From: Rallus limicola
Taxonomy: Eukaryota; Chordata; Aves; Gruiformes; Rallidae
Length of the DNA stretch: 64,000 nucleotides
NCBI GenBank assembly: GCA_022605955.1
Contig: JAKCOZ010000003.1
Span: 57,536,179-57,600,178 of the forward strand
Reading direction: 5' to 3'
Positions within the stretch are counted from its first letter, which is position 1. Each line of letters starts with the position of its first letter. The position numbers and the translations under genes were made by a program. Below the pieces are notes generated by a model. It did not search any database, was not told the DNA's origin, and saw only the letters and a list, made by a program, of their open reading frames with translations. Below, in pieces: positions 40,301 to 52,285 of the stretch.

Positions 40301-40450
40301 AAAAATAGGTAAGGAAAAATTAGATAACACTTTTATTATTTTAAAATTAAATTATAATATTATAAGTAATTCTAATGCCCACATTTTACATATTTCACAT
40401 GTTGTAAATAAAATATATATAATGTATAAATTTTAATACTACCTTATGAA
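37378..40450. other. Non-coding unique sequence, no gene recognised
   Basis: Open frames reach 128 codons (39731-40117, minus) and 97 codons (38023-38316, minus). They have no recognisable domain and no convincing splice structure. Confidence 0.55.
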
Positions 40451-40561
40451 GGATATTATGACCTGTGCGATCTGTCCTAAGGAACCTTCTTTGGCAGGGG
40501 AGTTGGACTCAATGATCTTGAGGTCCCTTCCAACCCCTACAGTTCTGTGAGTCTGTGATAT
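40451..40561 (+). mobile_element. CR1 non-LTR retrotransposon, 3' terminal fragment
   Basis: A CR1 tail in plus orientation containing TCCTAAGGAACCTTCTTTGG, GGGGAGTTGGACTCAATGAT and GAGGTCCCTTCCAACCCC, ending in a decayed TTCTGTGAGTCTGTGAT repeat. Only the 3' untranslated tail is present. Confidence 0.88.
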
Positions 40562-41190
40562 AGGAGGAACTGTCTCCCCATACATGCAGATTCATGACTA
40601 GCAGACTGACTTAACTCAGTTAATCTTCAGTACTGTGGGTGCTGAGGCTGGATCTTGTCAATCCCCTGGGTGTCCCCATAGGCTTTAATTGCAGGGGCCA
40701 GTCTCACCAGAGATCCTCACCCTCACCCTGTCCTTGAAGTCAGGTGCCTCTTCTAAGCAGGGATTTAGTCCCTGCAGGAGGTATGTTGCAGGAGTACTCA
40801 CACCAGCTCAGCCACAGCCCCACCTGTTATCAAATCCTATTGGTAGTGAGCTGCAGATTGACTGACTCGCTTGTTCTCAGATCTGCTCCATGAGCTGTGT
40901 CCACCTTGGGTTGCCTTCATCAAATTTGATTCTGGTTCTGACTCGTGGTTTTATTTCCTGGCTTGACCTCAGACCCGCCACATCATTGTGAACTCACCTG
41001 ATAAGCTGGTCCCTTTGTTGAACTTAGCTACCCTCTCTGAGTCTGTCCTGCTCACCTTGCTTGGGTGGTGTGGGGTCCAGGCTCTGGCTGAAGAGGCCCC
41101 TGCCCAGCCATCCCTTTATTGTGCTCACCTCCTGGCTCCCCTTCCCTTTGGGAGCAGCCAACCCTCACTGTACCCTGAAAAGTCTATCTA
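40562..41190. other. GC-richer block of unknown origin next to a CR1 tail
   Basis: Composition shifts to C- and G-richer DNA with pyrimidine-rich phrasing such as CTCTCTGAGTCTGTCCTGCT and GGGGTCCAGGCTCTGGCTGA, then returns to AT-rich sequence after about 41190. The texture suggests an interspersed repeat or LTR that I cannot identify. Open frames (67 codons, twice) have no recognisable product. Confidence 0.35.
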
Positions 41191-42247
41191 AAGCACTGTT
41201 AACACTTTCACTTCTTCAAATAACTCTGTTCATATTACAGGAAGGCTCAAGATATCTATGCTAAATGTCAAAGACCTCATAAAAGGGTGTGATTTAAATA
41301 TCTCTTCTGCACAAAGTACTGTGTGGACTTTATTGTGGGATGTTTTAATGCCTGGTAATTCATTAAAATACTCCAGTACAGAATACTTCTTTTTTCTTAC
41401 TAGCTCATATGGAGCTAAAACCAGTGCATCCTAACTCTTGGGCTGAGTGCCCTGCTAGGCGATAAGAAATGGCAAACCTTTTTCCCCCAAATGGTCATAC
41501 ATAGATTTGCTATACCAGCTTGGTGGAAGTGCCTCTAGCTTTCCTTGGTATGTTGTGTGATGCAAACTTGATATGCCAGGTCTTCCATGTTCCTAATGGA
41601 GGTAGCCGCCAGATCAGTATTTTAGTGCAGTCATCATCGCATGGGCTTTCCAAAGGCAGTCATTGTGAGGACCTGCTTGCTAAGATGTATGTTCTCTGCT
41701 AACAGATCTGATGCAGAGAGTTGCACATGAATGAGAGCTTCATGCAGTGAAGAGTAATCTGCATAGGTCCTCATGAAATGTGGATAGTGAGTGAATGAAA
41801 TTTTCATTCATTTCTCACAAAGAATTTAACTTTAGAGACAATTTTGTCTCTGCTCAGGTTACAAGTTGGATGTATTAATGGTAAAAGACTTCCAAAACCT
41901 CCTGCAAGAAAGGCAAGTTGAATAGTCAAACCAGAGCCCTGAACAAACCAAAATCTAGTATAGCATTGCTTTAAGGAATGAATGAAAGAATAAAGATATT
42001 CTAGAATTGAATCCAAATAAATTCCAGGACTGCAGACAGTTTGTAGTGTGGTTTCATTACAGCCTATGCCATTCCTCTACAGCCTGTGCTTCAAGTTTTA
42101 TGGAGCTATAATTAGGCTTTGGAAGGACCCAAATAGATATGGCCAATTATAATATTTACTTCTTTGCCCATATTTGGCATTATTAAGGAAGTAACTGGTA
42201 CCTAAATCCAAGTTGAGTCTTGCTTGTAAATTTTTCACAACCCCCTG
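41191..42247. other. Non-coding unique sequence
   Basis: No gene or repeat recognised before the poly-C tract. Confidence 0.5.
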
Positions 42248-42266
42248 CCCCCCCCCCCCCCCCCCC
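42248..42266. repeat. Homopolymer C19 (G19 on minus strand)
   Basis: Nineteen consecutive C, preceded by CCCCCTG. The minus strand is an uninterrupted G run, able in principle to form a quadruplex. The exact length is unreliable because sequencers miscount long homopolymers. Confidence 0.85.
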
Positions 42267-43164
42267 AAAACGTAACTCTGTGTGTGCCTGTGTATACAGT
42301 AATGTAGCCCCATTCTTATAGTCAAACTCCTACAGCTCTAATAACTCCTACATCTGTGATACCAAAAACTAAGCTGGCAGGATGACACAAGGTGCTCACA
42401 TGAGAAGGGAGATGATAGCTGACTGCTGACAAGTGGCTGAGCAAACTACTGTCTGTACTTAAAATAGGCATTATGATACAGAAACAAGACAACATGGCTA
42501 ATGTCTTGGAACAAGGAGAACAAAAGCTTGCCTGGTGCCTAAACAGTGCCTGACTATATTGGGAATAGTCAGGTTTGACTCTGAAAGTTGTGGCTTCAGG
42601 GGGCACAAAGAGATCACAAAATAAGGAAAGAAATGAAAATACAAACATTCCCACATATGTAAGCAGAACAGGGAAAAATAGAAAAGGATAAACACTGAGT
42701 TCAGTTTATTTACTTGGTTGTGAATGAAAGTCAGTGTCACAGTGAAGAACAACATGAGCCTTAGACTGTTTTTCAAATAGGTGAGGTGGTCTTTCAGTTC
42801 AAACTAGAAGAGAAGCAGTGGTTTGAGACAATGTCCCTCAAGAAATAAGCCAGACTTTCAGAGAGCTTGTGCCTCATTTAAGTTTTTCTTAAGCCTGAAG
42901 CCTTAATTAAGTCCTTATTTCATGGGCAAAACTGAAGACTCTTAAATTTAAGTATTTGAGTCATTAAGGTCAATAGTAGCTTTATGAACTTAAGCAAACT
43001 TGAGTTCATGTCCTTAGTAAGAGTACTTAGTTGCTATTTACATATAAGAAACATAAACACAATATTTATATGATGCATGTAATTCTACAGAATAAAGGTA
43101 TATATTACATACAGCTTTTCCCCATCTACTAAGCATTAGTAAAGAGTGTTAAGTATGCCACATC
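42267..43164. other. Non-coding unique sequence
   Basis: Two overlapping minus-strand frames (110 and 92 codons, 42322-42776) share the same DNA in different frames and have no recognisable motif. I treat both as chance. Confidence 0.5.
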
Positions 43165-43185
43165 TTTTTTTTTTTTTTTTTTTTT
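43165..43185. repeat. Homopolymer T21
   Basis: Twenty-one T followed by GTTTGTTCCCCCCC. No retroposed gene is seen on either side to explain it as a reverse-strand poly(A) tail, so it is listed only as a simple repeat. Confidence 0.9.
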
Positions 43186-45102
43186 GTTTGTTCCCCCCCT
43201 TTAGGTAATCTATTTCAGATATGAACAATCACGTTTCTGCAAGTTAACTATTACACAGTGAGTTATTAACTTTAAACACCCTTCACTCCTGAAAGCTATG
43301 TAGTAGAGATATTTTAGATTGGGGCAACTCCTCTTTCCTTAGAGAGTCTTTTTGCTGAATTGTTACCTCAGATGGTCTTTAAATTGTAGTTGAATGTTTT
43401 TACAGAGATTTCTCCTCACACAATAAAGGGCTACTGGAGAACCCAGAAGACCAGAAGATAGCAAAAGCAGCCTTGTGCTTGATAAAACCAAAGAAAAACT
43501 CTCCCAAAAGAACAAAGAAAAGGAAAACCAATGGTGAATTGCAGTCCTGTCTCCTGTTGAGTCCTCATCGCTCCTGCTGCTTCCAGCAAAAGCAGATTTC
43601 TTGACACCTTACAGAAGCTCAGGATCTCCTGGCTGGCTCTCAAGGGTAAGTCTAAACTTGTCTATGAGTTCACTAGAAAAGAACTAGTGTGTTTTTCTTT
43701 TTCCACCTGATTCTTCTTTTCAGTTTACCTAGAGAGGCTCTGGACAGTGCAGTTTCTGTTTCTCAGAAATTCCACCAAACAAATAGTGATACGCTTGGCT
43801 TGCAACTTAAACTGCCAAGTCAAGCAGCTGTCCTGAAGGTCTTGGGCTCCCTTGGGTGCCTGAGGTTTCTATGTCCTTGCAAAAAGAATAGAGAAGATGA
43901 CATAAATACACACTCCTTTATTTTTCTCTTTTCACTGGTTTGCTGGTCTGGGGACAGCATGTACTAGCTAACAAGTTCTGCCCTGTACTATTGTTATCCT
44001 AAATTGGTACTCTTTGGTCAGACAATTAGATCAGGCAATTAGAGGGCTCTGTTGTTAGGCTCCCTTTTAATGTGTATTATGGGCAGCCTAAAAAGACTAC
44101 TGTGGGTGTCTGGCTAGAGCCATACAATAGGATTCCGAGCTACTCAGTCAAATTCACTTTTTTGCCCCCAGCCAGGAAAAATATTGGGGTATCTAAGAGA
44201 GAGGAAAGAGAAGGGTTTCTCACTAAAGTGTAGTCAGACTATTAAGGAGTGTTATCTATGAATGAACATAGGGAAGGCTGAGAATTCTTACAGAAAAAAA
44301 CTGCTCTGGCCCCAAAAAAGAGGTGTGAGCAAAAAAATCCTTCAGATGTTTGCTTGCTTCCCACTCCCACTGGAGTAAGTGAGAATGCCTGTAATTGATT
44401 TCAAAGGGAGAAAGCCATTCCAGCATTTGCACGGAGACGCTATTTTTCGTATACTTCAATATGTGGGACTGAAGTTCTGGCCCCTCTGTAGCTTATGTAA
44501 TGGAGTAACCTCCAAGGAAAGGGAAAATTGGCAGCTGTGTAGATGTGGAAACATTCATTAATCATGGGATCAGCACTCTAAACATTTCCTGTTTATATCC
44601 AGAGTGACACTTCTTTAAATGATATTGCCAGCTCTAATTTGGCATCAATGTCTTATTTTGTAAAAACAAGCTGTTATCAAATTTAACAGAAATAGAACAG
44701 TTTCCATGAAGAAAAGGATCCCGAATGGCCTTTGGTTCAGATCTTGTTTCAGAAAACAAACTTTCTTCAAAAGTTTTGATTCAGTCATTTCAGACTGAAA
44801 AACTGAAGGGAATCTGGTTGAAACAAAAGTAAGTTTGGAGTTGCCCTGTATTGTCCCCCTCATGAGAAAAACAAAAATGAATTATTACACAGATTTCCAA
44901 TTGACTGGCTCAGCTCATAGTAAATGGGCCTCTGATGGATGTGTTTCTAAAAAGAAACTGCAGTCGTACTGCTCGCACGCCCAGAAACATCCGTTCTGAT
45001 TCTTGCTGTTTGTCCCTCATGCTTTCAGAATTGCCATTATCAACAGTTTTCTCTCTCTCTTTCCCCTCCTCAGACCTAAGTTCACCTCCTTTTTCTCATC
45101 AG
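43186..45102. other. Non-coding unique sequence upstream of exon candidate
   Basis: Only short open frames (92 codons or less). If 45103-45201 is an exon, this stretch is intron. The pyrimidine tract TTTTCTCTCTCTCTTTCCCC at about 45048-45067 leads into the acceptor. Confidence 0.45.
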
Positions 45103-45201
45103 GACCCAAATAACACACAGATTTTAGCGTATTTGAGACCACTGCATGAGTATATAGACAGATTTTGCAGGGACAGAGAGGAACAGAAGGAATTGGGAAA
45201 G
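45103..45201 (+). CDS. Candidate internal coding exon, unidentified gene
   Basis: A 99-base segment of exactly 33 codons. It is preceded by a long pyrimidine tract and CTCATCAG, and followed by the donor AAAG|GTAAAA. It reads DPNNTQILAYLRPLHEYIDR, then a charged helix-like stretch ending KELGK. Both flanking introns would be phase 0, which fits the phase-0 end of the candidate exon at 16688-16794. An alternative acceptor at 45072-45073 would give 128 bases in the same frame. The surrounding frame (44935-45216) is also open, so openness adds little. The helical, charged composition is more protein-like than the window's other ORFs. I cannot assign a family. Confidence 0.35.
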
Positions 45202-48200
45202 GTAAAAAGCAGCTGAAAGCCAAACCTCCTAATATTCCATTTCTATCAGTTGTCTTCAGCATGGAAAGGCCAGAGTTCCCAGGCTAAATGTATACTAGGA
45301 GATTCCTATACTGGGAAACAAAAAGCATTCTTTGGCACTGGTGCAGAATATCTGTATCCATGCTGTTAAGATCTTTTGCCCTCCAAAAAGTGTTGGCTGT
45401 ATCCAGACTACTATTTGGGACTGATTCCTGGAAGAGTGCCTGGGAATTGTTTGGGAGAGCCCTACTTGGCCTCGGCTAAAGCCGTACCCCACCATTCAAG
45501 TGCCGTAGCAGGTGGTTGTCAGTGTGCACACAACCTTCCTGGCACTATATAGTTTACTAGTATAAACATAACCTTCTTGTCCCCTGAACTTTAACTACTA
45601 TGGACAATACACTAAAGCAAAAGTGCAATTAAAGTGTAAATTACAAAATATTCTGAGTTCCAGGATCTCTGTGTGGTAATCAGAAAGTTTCACCTTGACA
45701 CTGACATATCTATTCTTCCCCCTACAGCTACCTATCCAGGGAAGAATTTATATGGTAGGATACCGGGGAGGGTTCAGTGGTGGTGACAAGGTCTCTATTT
45801 CCCTAGCATATGTGTGGATTATAAAGGAAGGGGAAAAGGTCTTTTTCAAAAAAGATCGATAAGCAGTACATCCAGACTCGAATTTTCTCACTTGCCTGTC
45901 TGTCTGAGCCATCACATCACTGCATGAAAACACCGTTCCCAAATGTCAATTTCCCATATCTCTCATCCCTTGGAAAATAGGTGGGTAAGTTTCCTGAGAC
46001 AAGGTTGGTTAAAATACTGTAAATAAGAAAACACTGTATCTGTTTCTACCTATCTCTTCTGCTGTTTCAGCACATTAAAGTAGCAGGCTTTAACTGCATA
46101 TTAACTGCTGATGGAAGTGTGAGTGTTCTGTCATATTTTGTGTGAAGCTGTTGCAATTCTCTGCATTTAGTTTGCAAGGTAAAACCTCTACCACAGTCTC
46201 AACAGAAAATTATTCTTAATGTTTCAATGTCTTGGCATTTCTAAATGAAATCAGAAACATTTCAAGAAGGAAGGCTGTAGTTTAATCCAGGCCAGTTCAG
46301 TTCAGTGTAAGAGAAACTGTTTAAAATTCACTGGGTTGTATCAAAAGAGACTACAGGATAACTTAATCTAGCAATCATCTGTTAAGTGGTTTTAAGTTCA
46401 GGTCCCAGGATATGGCCAGCAGTGGAACTGTAAAATTTTGGCTTTCTGTTCAAGCTGCCCTGACATACATTAGCCACAACAAAGCATTCTGCCTTTGCCT
46501 CTACAACACTGCCTTGTTCCCCAGGAATGTAGGAATGTGGCTCCCAGCCAAGCTGGTGGGGACTGAATTCCCTCGACCTGGAGGATTCCAGCTCTGTCCA
46601 CGTCTGCATCTAGCATTCAGCACTGTATGCCATGTGTAGTGTGTGTTTCTCCATGCTGCCCGCAGCTGCTGTTCTCCCTCCTGCATCTGCCATTCTCACA
46701 CTGCCAGCCTGGGTGGTCATGCTGAGTTTGGGCTTTGTGGGCTCACCAGGATGTGGCTACTGAAGGGGAAATGTGGGGAAGGCCAGAGCTTGGCTATATG
46801 TACATAATATCAAGTCAGTCAGTGTTCACAGGCTGAGAATACCACAGTGTTTGAGCTAAGGAAAGCTCTTTGTTTGTCTTTCCCTGCACGAGTCACTGGG
46901 TTACTTCAGCCTAATAGAAGGCTCTTTATTTTATGCTTTGTGAACCTGACCCATCAGAAATCAATTACAGAATGCCTATAGGTTCTTCCCTCCTGCTCCT
47001 CCCAGGAAGGGCAGCTGTGAGTAATTCCCAATGACTGAACTTCATAATTCCCAAAGGACTGTAATCAGTGAGCTCAAAGTTTTTCCTTCTGCTTCAGATT
47101 CTCCCTAAAAGAGGTCTGTGTTCGGGTGAGGTAGGAGGAGGACAGGCCTTTTACACTGTGTCTTCACCGGTGGGCAATTCCTGACTGAAATTCTGGTGTG
47201 CTCTCTAACTTGGAGAAGTATCATCATTCAGTGTCTTCCCAGGAGGTAAAGTCTGTGAGCGAAACAGTAGGGGTCCTGAGTCTTCCTTGATACAGAGATG
47301 GAGTTTTACTTCACAGTTCTCCCTAGAATATGAATTTACCAATTTCTGGCAATTTTAGGGTTAAAGAAGTGAGTGCTTTATTCTGTTGTAAAGACAGAAA
47401 CTATTGTGAATCTCCTCTGTGGCTCTGGGTTCAGATATTAAAGCTGACTCAGGCCCACCTCTCATTCTACATTCAGTGGTAATCTATAGAGGGATGAAAT
47501 TAATCAGCAAGGATTTAAATTACATCTTTTTCCAATGCCTGTTTATATTCTATGCTTTAATCATACTTTCATTGGGACAGCAAATAGCAACATTGTAATA
47601 ACACTGTGCCAGATAAGCCACTTCAAAAACAGGAAGAAATAGAAATTACAAACACTGAACTGGCAGAGTAGACAACCACTAGAGATTGCCCAAATGGTGC
47701 CGCAGTGTCTGCAGACATTTCACGGAGACAATAGAAGACAATAGAAAGGAGTAGAAACGGGTTCTGGAGGCAGGGTGTTTGTTCAGGGAATGGAGGATCA
47801 CATCTTTGAAATGTGTATTTGATGTGCCTTACTCAAAGTCATGTTTTAAAAAGTGTTTAAGTGTCTAAAGAGTCAGTTTGGTATCTCTGGGGTTTCAGAT
47901 GGGAGCTGGAGATGTGGATGCTTTTGAGCTTTTCATAGCCACCATTCTGCGAATTCAAATATTGTAAGAGTCTGGCTTTTAGAGGCTTGATTCTCAACAG
48001 CAGTTGACTTCACCAAGGAATAAAACAATCAAACTTGAGGGATACCCAAGACTGTGTAAGCATTAAGTAGCCTCCATTCCTATTCACACTGGTGGGGGTA
48101 TGGAGAGCCCATCCTCTGTCTCAGTGTTTCCACAGCCTGTTACTTAAAATCCCTAGGTCCAAAGGTAAGCTTTGGCCTACATGAGATTGCTCCAACAAGT

Positions 48201-50476
48201 GATGATTTGTTGCCAGTTTTTTAATTTCCTTTCCACCTTGCAAGAATGTTGTGATGCACAATTTGAGTTTGCAAATTGCTCTGGCAGGAAAACACTCCGA
48301 CAGGCAATATGTTGTGTGCTGCAGCATCTGGATTAAGTCCAAACACACAGAAAAGCAGTAGGGAGGAGGCCGGAATTTTATTTAATCCTCTGTATTTCTG
48401 AATCCATGTAGAATGCAGTTTGGTGAGCCCAGAAATCTCTGTATGTTGGATAACCTGTGAATATGCTTAGATGCTGTTTCTGAGACTTTATTGGATTTTT
48501 TTTTATGCCATTGTCTCTTGCAGGTCCAACAAATTTAGCATCTGCATGCTGAGAGAGGAGCAACAGTGAAGTTCAGGCTGAATAATGCAGATTGAGAGAT
48601 GCCTCTATGTATCAAGGGTGTCTGAGTCCTAGCACCTTCAAGGCATGGGAAAGGATACTTAGTTCACTGTCGTGCATGTAGTGGAGAGATACGAATGTTT
48701 GTGCAAGAAGGATACACAGCAAACACAGTGTCTACAGCAAACAACCTCTGACTCAGTATATGGTTATTAGCTAACGAAATTTTTTCTTAAAGGGAGAACA
48801 TTAAATGTTTGGAGTTTGTACATTCTTACATCATTTAATGAGGCTTACAAGGTGTGCTTAAACTGTCTGTGGACATGGCTATCCAAGGACAGGCTGCTTT
48901 TTGTGCTGAGCTGAGCTAGTCAGTCCGCACTTCCTCGCAGCCATCAGTGAGAAACAGGCACATAGCACAGAACACAGTTCATCTTACCATCTGAAATTAA
49001 TCACATATTTAAAAGGCTGTTTTTCTCCATTATCTGTAGAGCACCATAGGGCAACATCTTCAGCTGCAGAGGAGTAACATGAAGTGAGAGGAATCCCACC
49101 TTTCCTGTCTGAGCTCTCCTGAGTATTCCACATACAGATTACTATATTATACATTGCTCATAAAGCTTTTTTCTGTGACCTGAGTGTTTGCTTGCCAAAA
49201 AACAGTGATCTGAATCCAGCTGAGAATTATAACAGATTTTTACATACAACCACCACAGCATTTATCACTAGGGCTAGAGCCTTCTCGCTTCTACCTAAGA
49301 GATCTTATATTTTGGGAGGTTTCTTTTTTGAATCAAGTTTGTTTATTGATCTAGAGTACAGCATCATCACACAGACAGTACTGCTAGCACAATAAAGAGT
49401 TCTGTGCCATGCCATGGGACAATGGTCAGGAAACTCTGAAACCAATATTTCTACTAAAATTTGTGTTAGGGCAGAAAGCATGAAGGACTGGTTGGGCACA
49501 CAGTTGTTACAAGCTAAATGAGTTTACTTTATCAGTAAAATGAGTAGGTACTTGTCTCTGCCTACACACCTGGTTAGAACGCTCGATGGCATCCTCCAGG
49601 AGTTAAATAAAATGTGCAATGTAAACATTTACATTTCAGTAGCATCTACACTGACTACAGTTTTGCATGAAAGAAGGTGCATCCCTGAGATGCTTAGGAC
49701 ATTTCAGGTTCAAACCATATGGAGAAAATATCAGATGACACTATCATGGTTATATATCTTTTGGTTACTCATACATAATGGCATAGGTGAAACGCAGGGA
49801 TTTGCTGAGGTATACCCAGGTTCACCCTACCTAGCTTCAGATGCTGAGATGCCCAGGTCAGAATTCTAGCTGCCTTAAGTCCCTGCGGCATTCCCAAATA
49901 CTGAGTCAGAATTGCTCTCCATAGGTGCCTCTCTCTCCACTGACTGTAGAAGGATCCTAGGATAACTAACCACCAAATATAGGTGGTCTGTTTAAAGGGA
50001 TGAATTAGGTCTTGTTTCTGTCAGCTCCTTCGAAGTCTCTCTGTGACATCCACAGGGTCCACAGCAATTCCAGGTTCAGATCTGCATACAGTTTGTCAAG
50101 GGAAGACCATGCTTTCCCCTAGTTACTCAAGCACAGATTTATCAGTCAGCCCCATGTTACTGTGTTTGCTGATAATCTCAAGATCTCTTTCCTGAGACTG
50201 CTGACAGAGGGGTACGTGGTGTAGATCTGCAGGCTGTAGCTAGAGAGAACAGTACTTACTTACAAACAGTTCATTAACTCCACTTGCATTAGGTACTTAC
50301 ACAGCGGATGTTTACTGGCTGTCTTGGCTGGAGTCGTAATGGCAAATGGTTGCTAGGAGGCAGGAATGGATTATTACTAAACAGTAAGGAAGAAGAGAGA
50401 AACAGCTTTTCAAAAGGAAAAGTATTTGTCCCTTTAAAGAGAGAAGTGTGACCTGCAAGTAATCTGTCTTACTAAG
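45202..50476. other. Non-coding unique sequence, no gene recognised
   Basis: No interspersed repeat recognised. The longest open frame is 109 codons (49540-49869, plus), without a domain. GACAATAGAA is imperfectly doubled near 47730. The part around 47480-47620 is AT-rich and motif-dense, possibly conserved non-coding DNA. Confidence 0.55.
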
Positions 50477-50492
50477 AAAAAAAAAAAAAAAA
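50477..50492. repeat. Homopolymer A16
   Basis: Sixteen A in unique sequence about 180 bp before the LTR fragment. No retroposed gene ends here. Confidence 0.9.
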
Positions 50493-50669
50493 GCCCAGGG
50501 CATCCAGTTACCAGGGCTTGCTTTGCTCACAGGCACAAGAGAAAATTTTAAGTTGTAGCAGTGGTTATGCACAGCTCAAAACAGCAGATCCCTACTTTCA
50601 TTCATGCCTGTAGTTTTGATGAGTACAAAAAGAAAAGAAAAAAAGAGGCCCTGGTGTTGTAGTTTTGAG

Positions 50670-51278
50670 TGGGTATGTTCTGGTGGAGAAGAGGGGGACA
50701 TTCTATGATCTATGACTGCACCCCATAGCAGTGACCCACGCTGGGGCAGCTGGGGAAGAGCTGAAGCCCCAAGGGAAAGGACTCACATTGGAGAAGTTTG
50801 TGGAGGACTGTCTCCTGTGGGTGGGACCCCATGGTGTAGCAGGGGGAGGGTGTGAGGAGTTAATCCCCCCAGCCCCCACCGAAAAGAGGGAAAACAACTC
50901 ATGAGGAACTGACCAAAACCCCCAGTCCCCATCTCCTCCTGTGACACCTGGGAGGACAAAGGGAATGAAATTACTAAAGTGCAGTCTGCTAAGAAGGGAG
51001 AGGTGAGGGGAGGTGCTTTAAGATCTGGTTTTGCTTCTCATTACCTGACTCTGGTGTCACTGGGTGTGCAGTGCAGTGTCATCAATTAGAGAGTTTCTTT
51101 CCTTTATTCTGTGTTGAGTCTGTTCTGCCCATGACACTATTGCAGAATGATCTCTCCCTGTCCTTATCTCGACTCCTGAGCCTCTCAATATATATTCTCT
51201 CCCCTGTTCAACTAAAAATGGGAGTGATAGAGTGGCTTTGGTGGGCATCTGGCCTTCAGCCAGGGTCAAACCACCACA
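50670..51278 (+). mobile_element. Endogenous retrovirus LTR, solo or 5'-truncated, plus orientation
   Basis: I recognise an LTR type scattered through bird genomes. Markers in order are CATTGGAGAAGTTTGTGGAG and GCAGGGGGAGGGTGTGAGGA; then TTTTAAGATCTGGTTTTGCT and TCTCATTACCTGACTCTGGT; then CTCCCTGTCCTTATCTCGAC and TTCTCTCCCCTGTTCAAC. It ends with GGCTTTGGTGGGCATCTGG and CAGCCAGGGTCAAACCACCA. The 3' end at about 51278 is clear; the 5' border is approximate and probably truncated. No gag, pol or env sequence lies beside it, so it is most likely a solo LTR or fragment. The AATAAA I would expect before GAGTCTGTTCTGCCC is not present. Assignment to an ERV class (perhaps ERVL-like) is from memory and uncertain. 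Confidence 0.8.
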
Positions 51279-51865
51279 CCTGGCTAAAATTGCACAGAAC
51301 AGAGTCTGTCTCTTCTATTAGACCAACTTATGAAAACTGGTAAATTGGTAGGACTTTACACATTGGTCATTGGAACATGTTTTCCATTTGGATAAATCAT
51401 AAATCCTACAAGTTTCAGTCGAAAGGGTAAGGTATCCTCCTTGGAAACACATACCATGCTTACTCTGTTATTCTTGGAGGTTTTGTAAGGAACCTTTATA
51501 ATGAAGAAGTAGGTGAACTTTCTGCAAAACAGTCTTTTCAAAGCAAGAATATTGTCAGAGGTAATTTTGTGAGGTGGTTTGTTGTTTTAGTTGATTTGGG
51601 GTTTGGCTTTTTTTGGGAGTGTTGTTTGGAGGGGTTTGGGAAAGGCTTGTTGGCTGGTTAGTTTTTTAAAGGGATTCTACAGCACTGGAGTGTAGACCAC
51701 TCCGTCAGCATCTGGAAGGCACTTTTGTCTTCCCTTCCACTGCTGAGATGAATTAAGAGGGAATTCTAGAAACTCTACTTCTTTCCACATGTTTGTGAAA
51801 CGATTTCCTGACCTCATACAATGTTCTTTGCTACTGCCTTGTGCAACAGCTGCATGGAGCTACCA
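51279..51865. other. Non-coding spacer with T/G-rich stretch
   Basis: Contains a T- and G-rich segment at about 51570-51665 (GTTTGTTGTTTTAGTTG, then GGGGTTTGGC), otherwise unique sequence. No gene recognised. Confidence 0.5.
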
Positions 51866-52285
51866 GCAAGAGTCCAGAGATGGACCACTAAGGTTGTTAA
51901 AAGATTAGAGCATCTCTCCGTTGAGGAAGGGCTGAGAGAGCTGGGGCTGTTCAGCCTAGAGAAGGGAAGGCTCCAGGGAGGATCTCATCATTGTGTCTGA
52001 AGGAAGGCTGTAAAGAAGATGTTGCCAGGCTCTTTCCAGAGGTGCCCTGTGACAGGATAGGCAATGGGCACAAAGTGAAGCACGGGAGGTTCCATCAGGA
52101 AACACTTTCCTGTTTTACTCTGCAGGTGACTGAGCATAAGAAGAGGTTCCCCAGAGAGGTGGCAGAGTCTCCTGTCTTGGAGACTTTAACAGCTATCTGG
52201 ACATGATCCTGGGCAACTGAGCAGGAACTTTGGAGCAGGTGACCTCCAGAGGTCCCTTCCAACCTCAGCAGTTCTGAGATTCTGT
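51866..52285 (+). mobile_element. CR1 non-LTR retrotransposon, 3' region
   Basis: Starts at AGAGTCCAGAGATGGACCAC, passes GCTGAGAGAGCTGGGGCTGT (end of ORF2), then CCCTGTGACAGGATAGGCAA and CCAGAGAGGTGGCAGAGTCT. It ends in GAGGTCCCTTCCAACCTC and GAGATTCTGT. This is the last ~420 bp of an element in plus orientation, with small indels that break the frame. A 152-codon minus-strand frame (52095-52553) overlaps its antisense and is not a gene. Confidence 0.93.

Noticed and set aside
43165..43185. T21 as the poly(A) tail of a processed pseudogene on the minus strand
   Set aside because: No gene-like sequence is seen on the adjoining side and no flanking target duplication is apparent.
43587..43645. 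Possible 59-base exon between CTTCCAG and GTAAGT
   Set aside because: Too short to distinguish from chance, phases do not fit the other candidates, and a minus-strand frame is open over the same bases.
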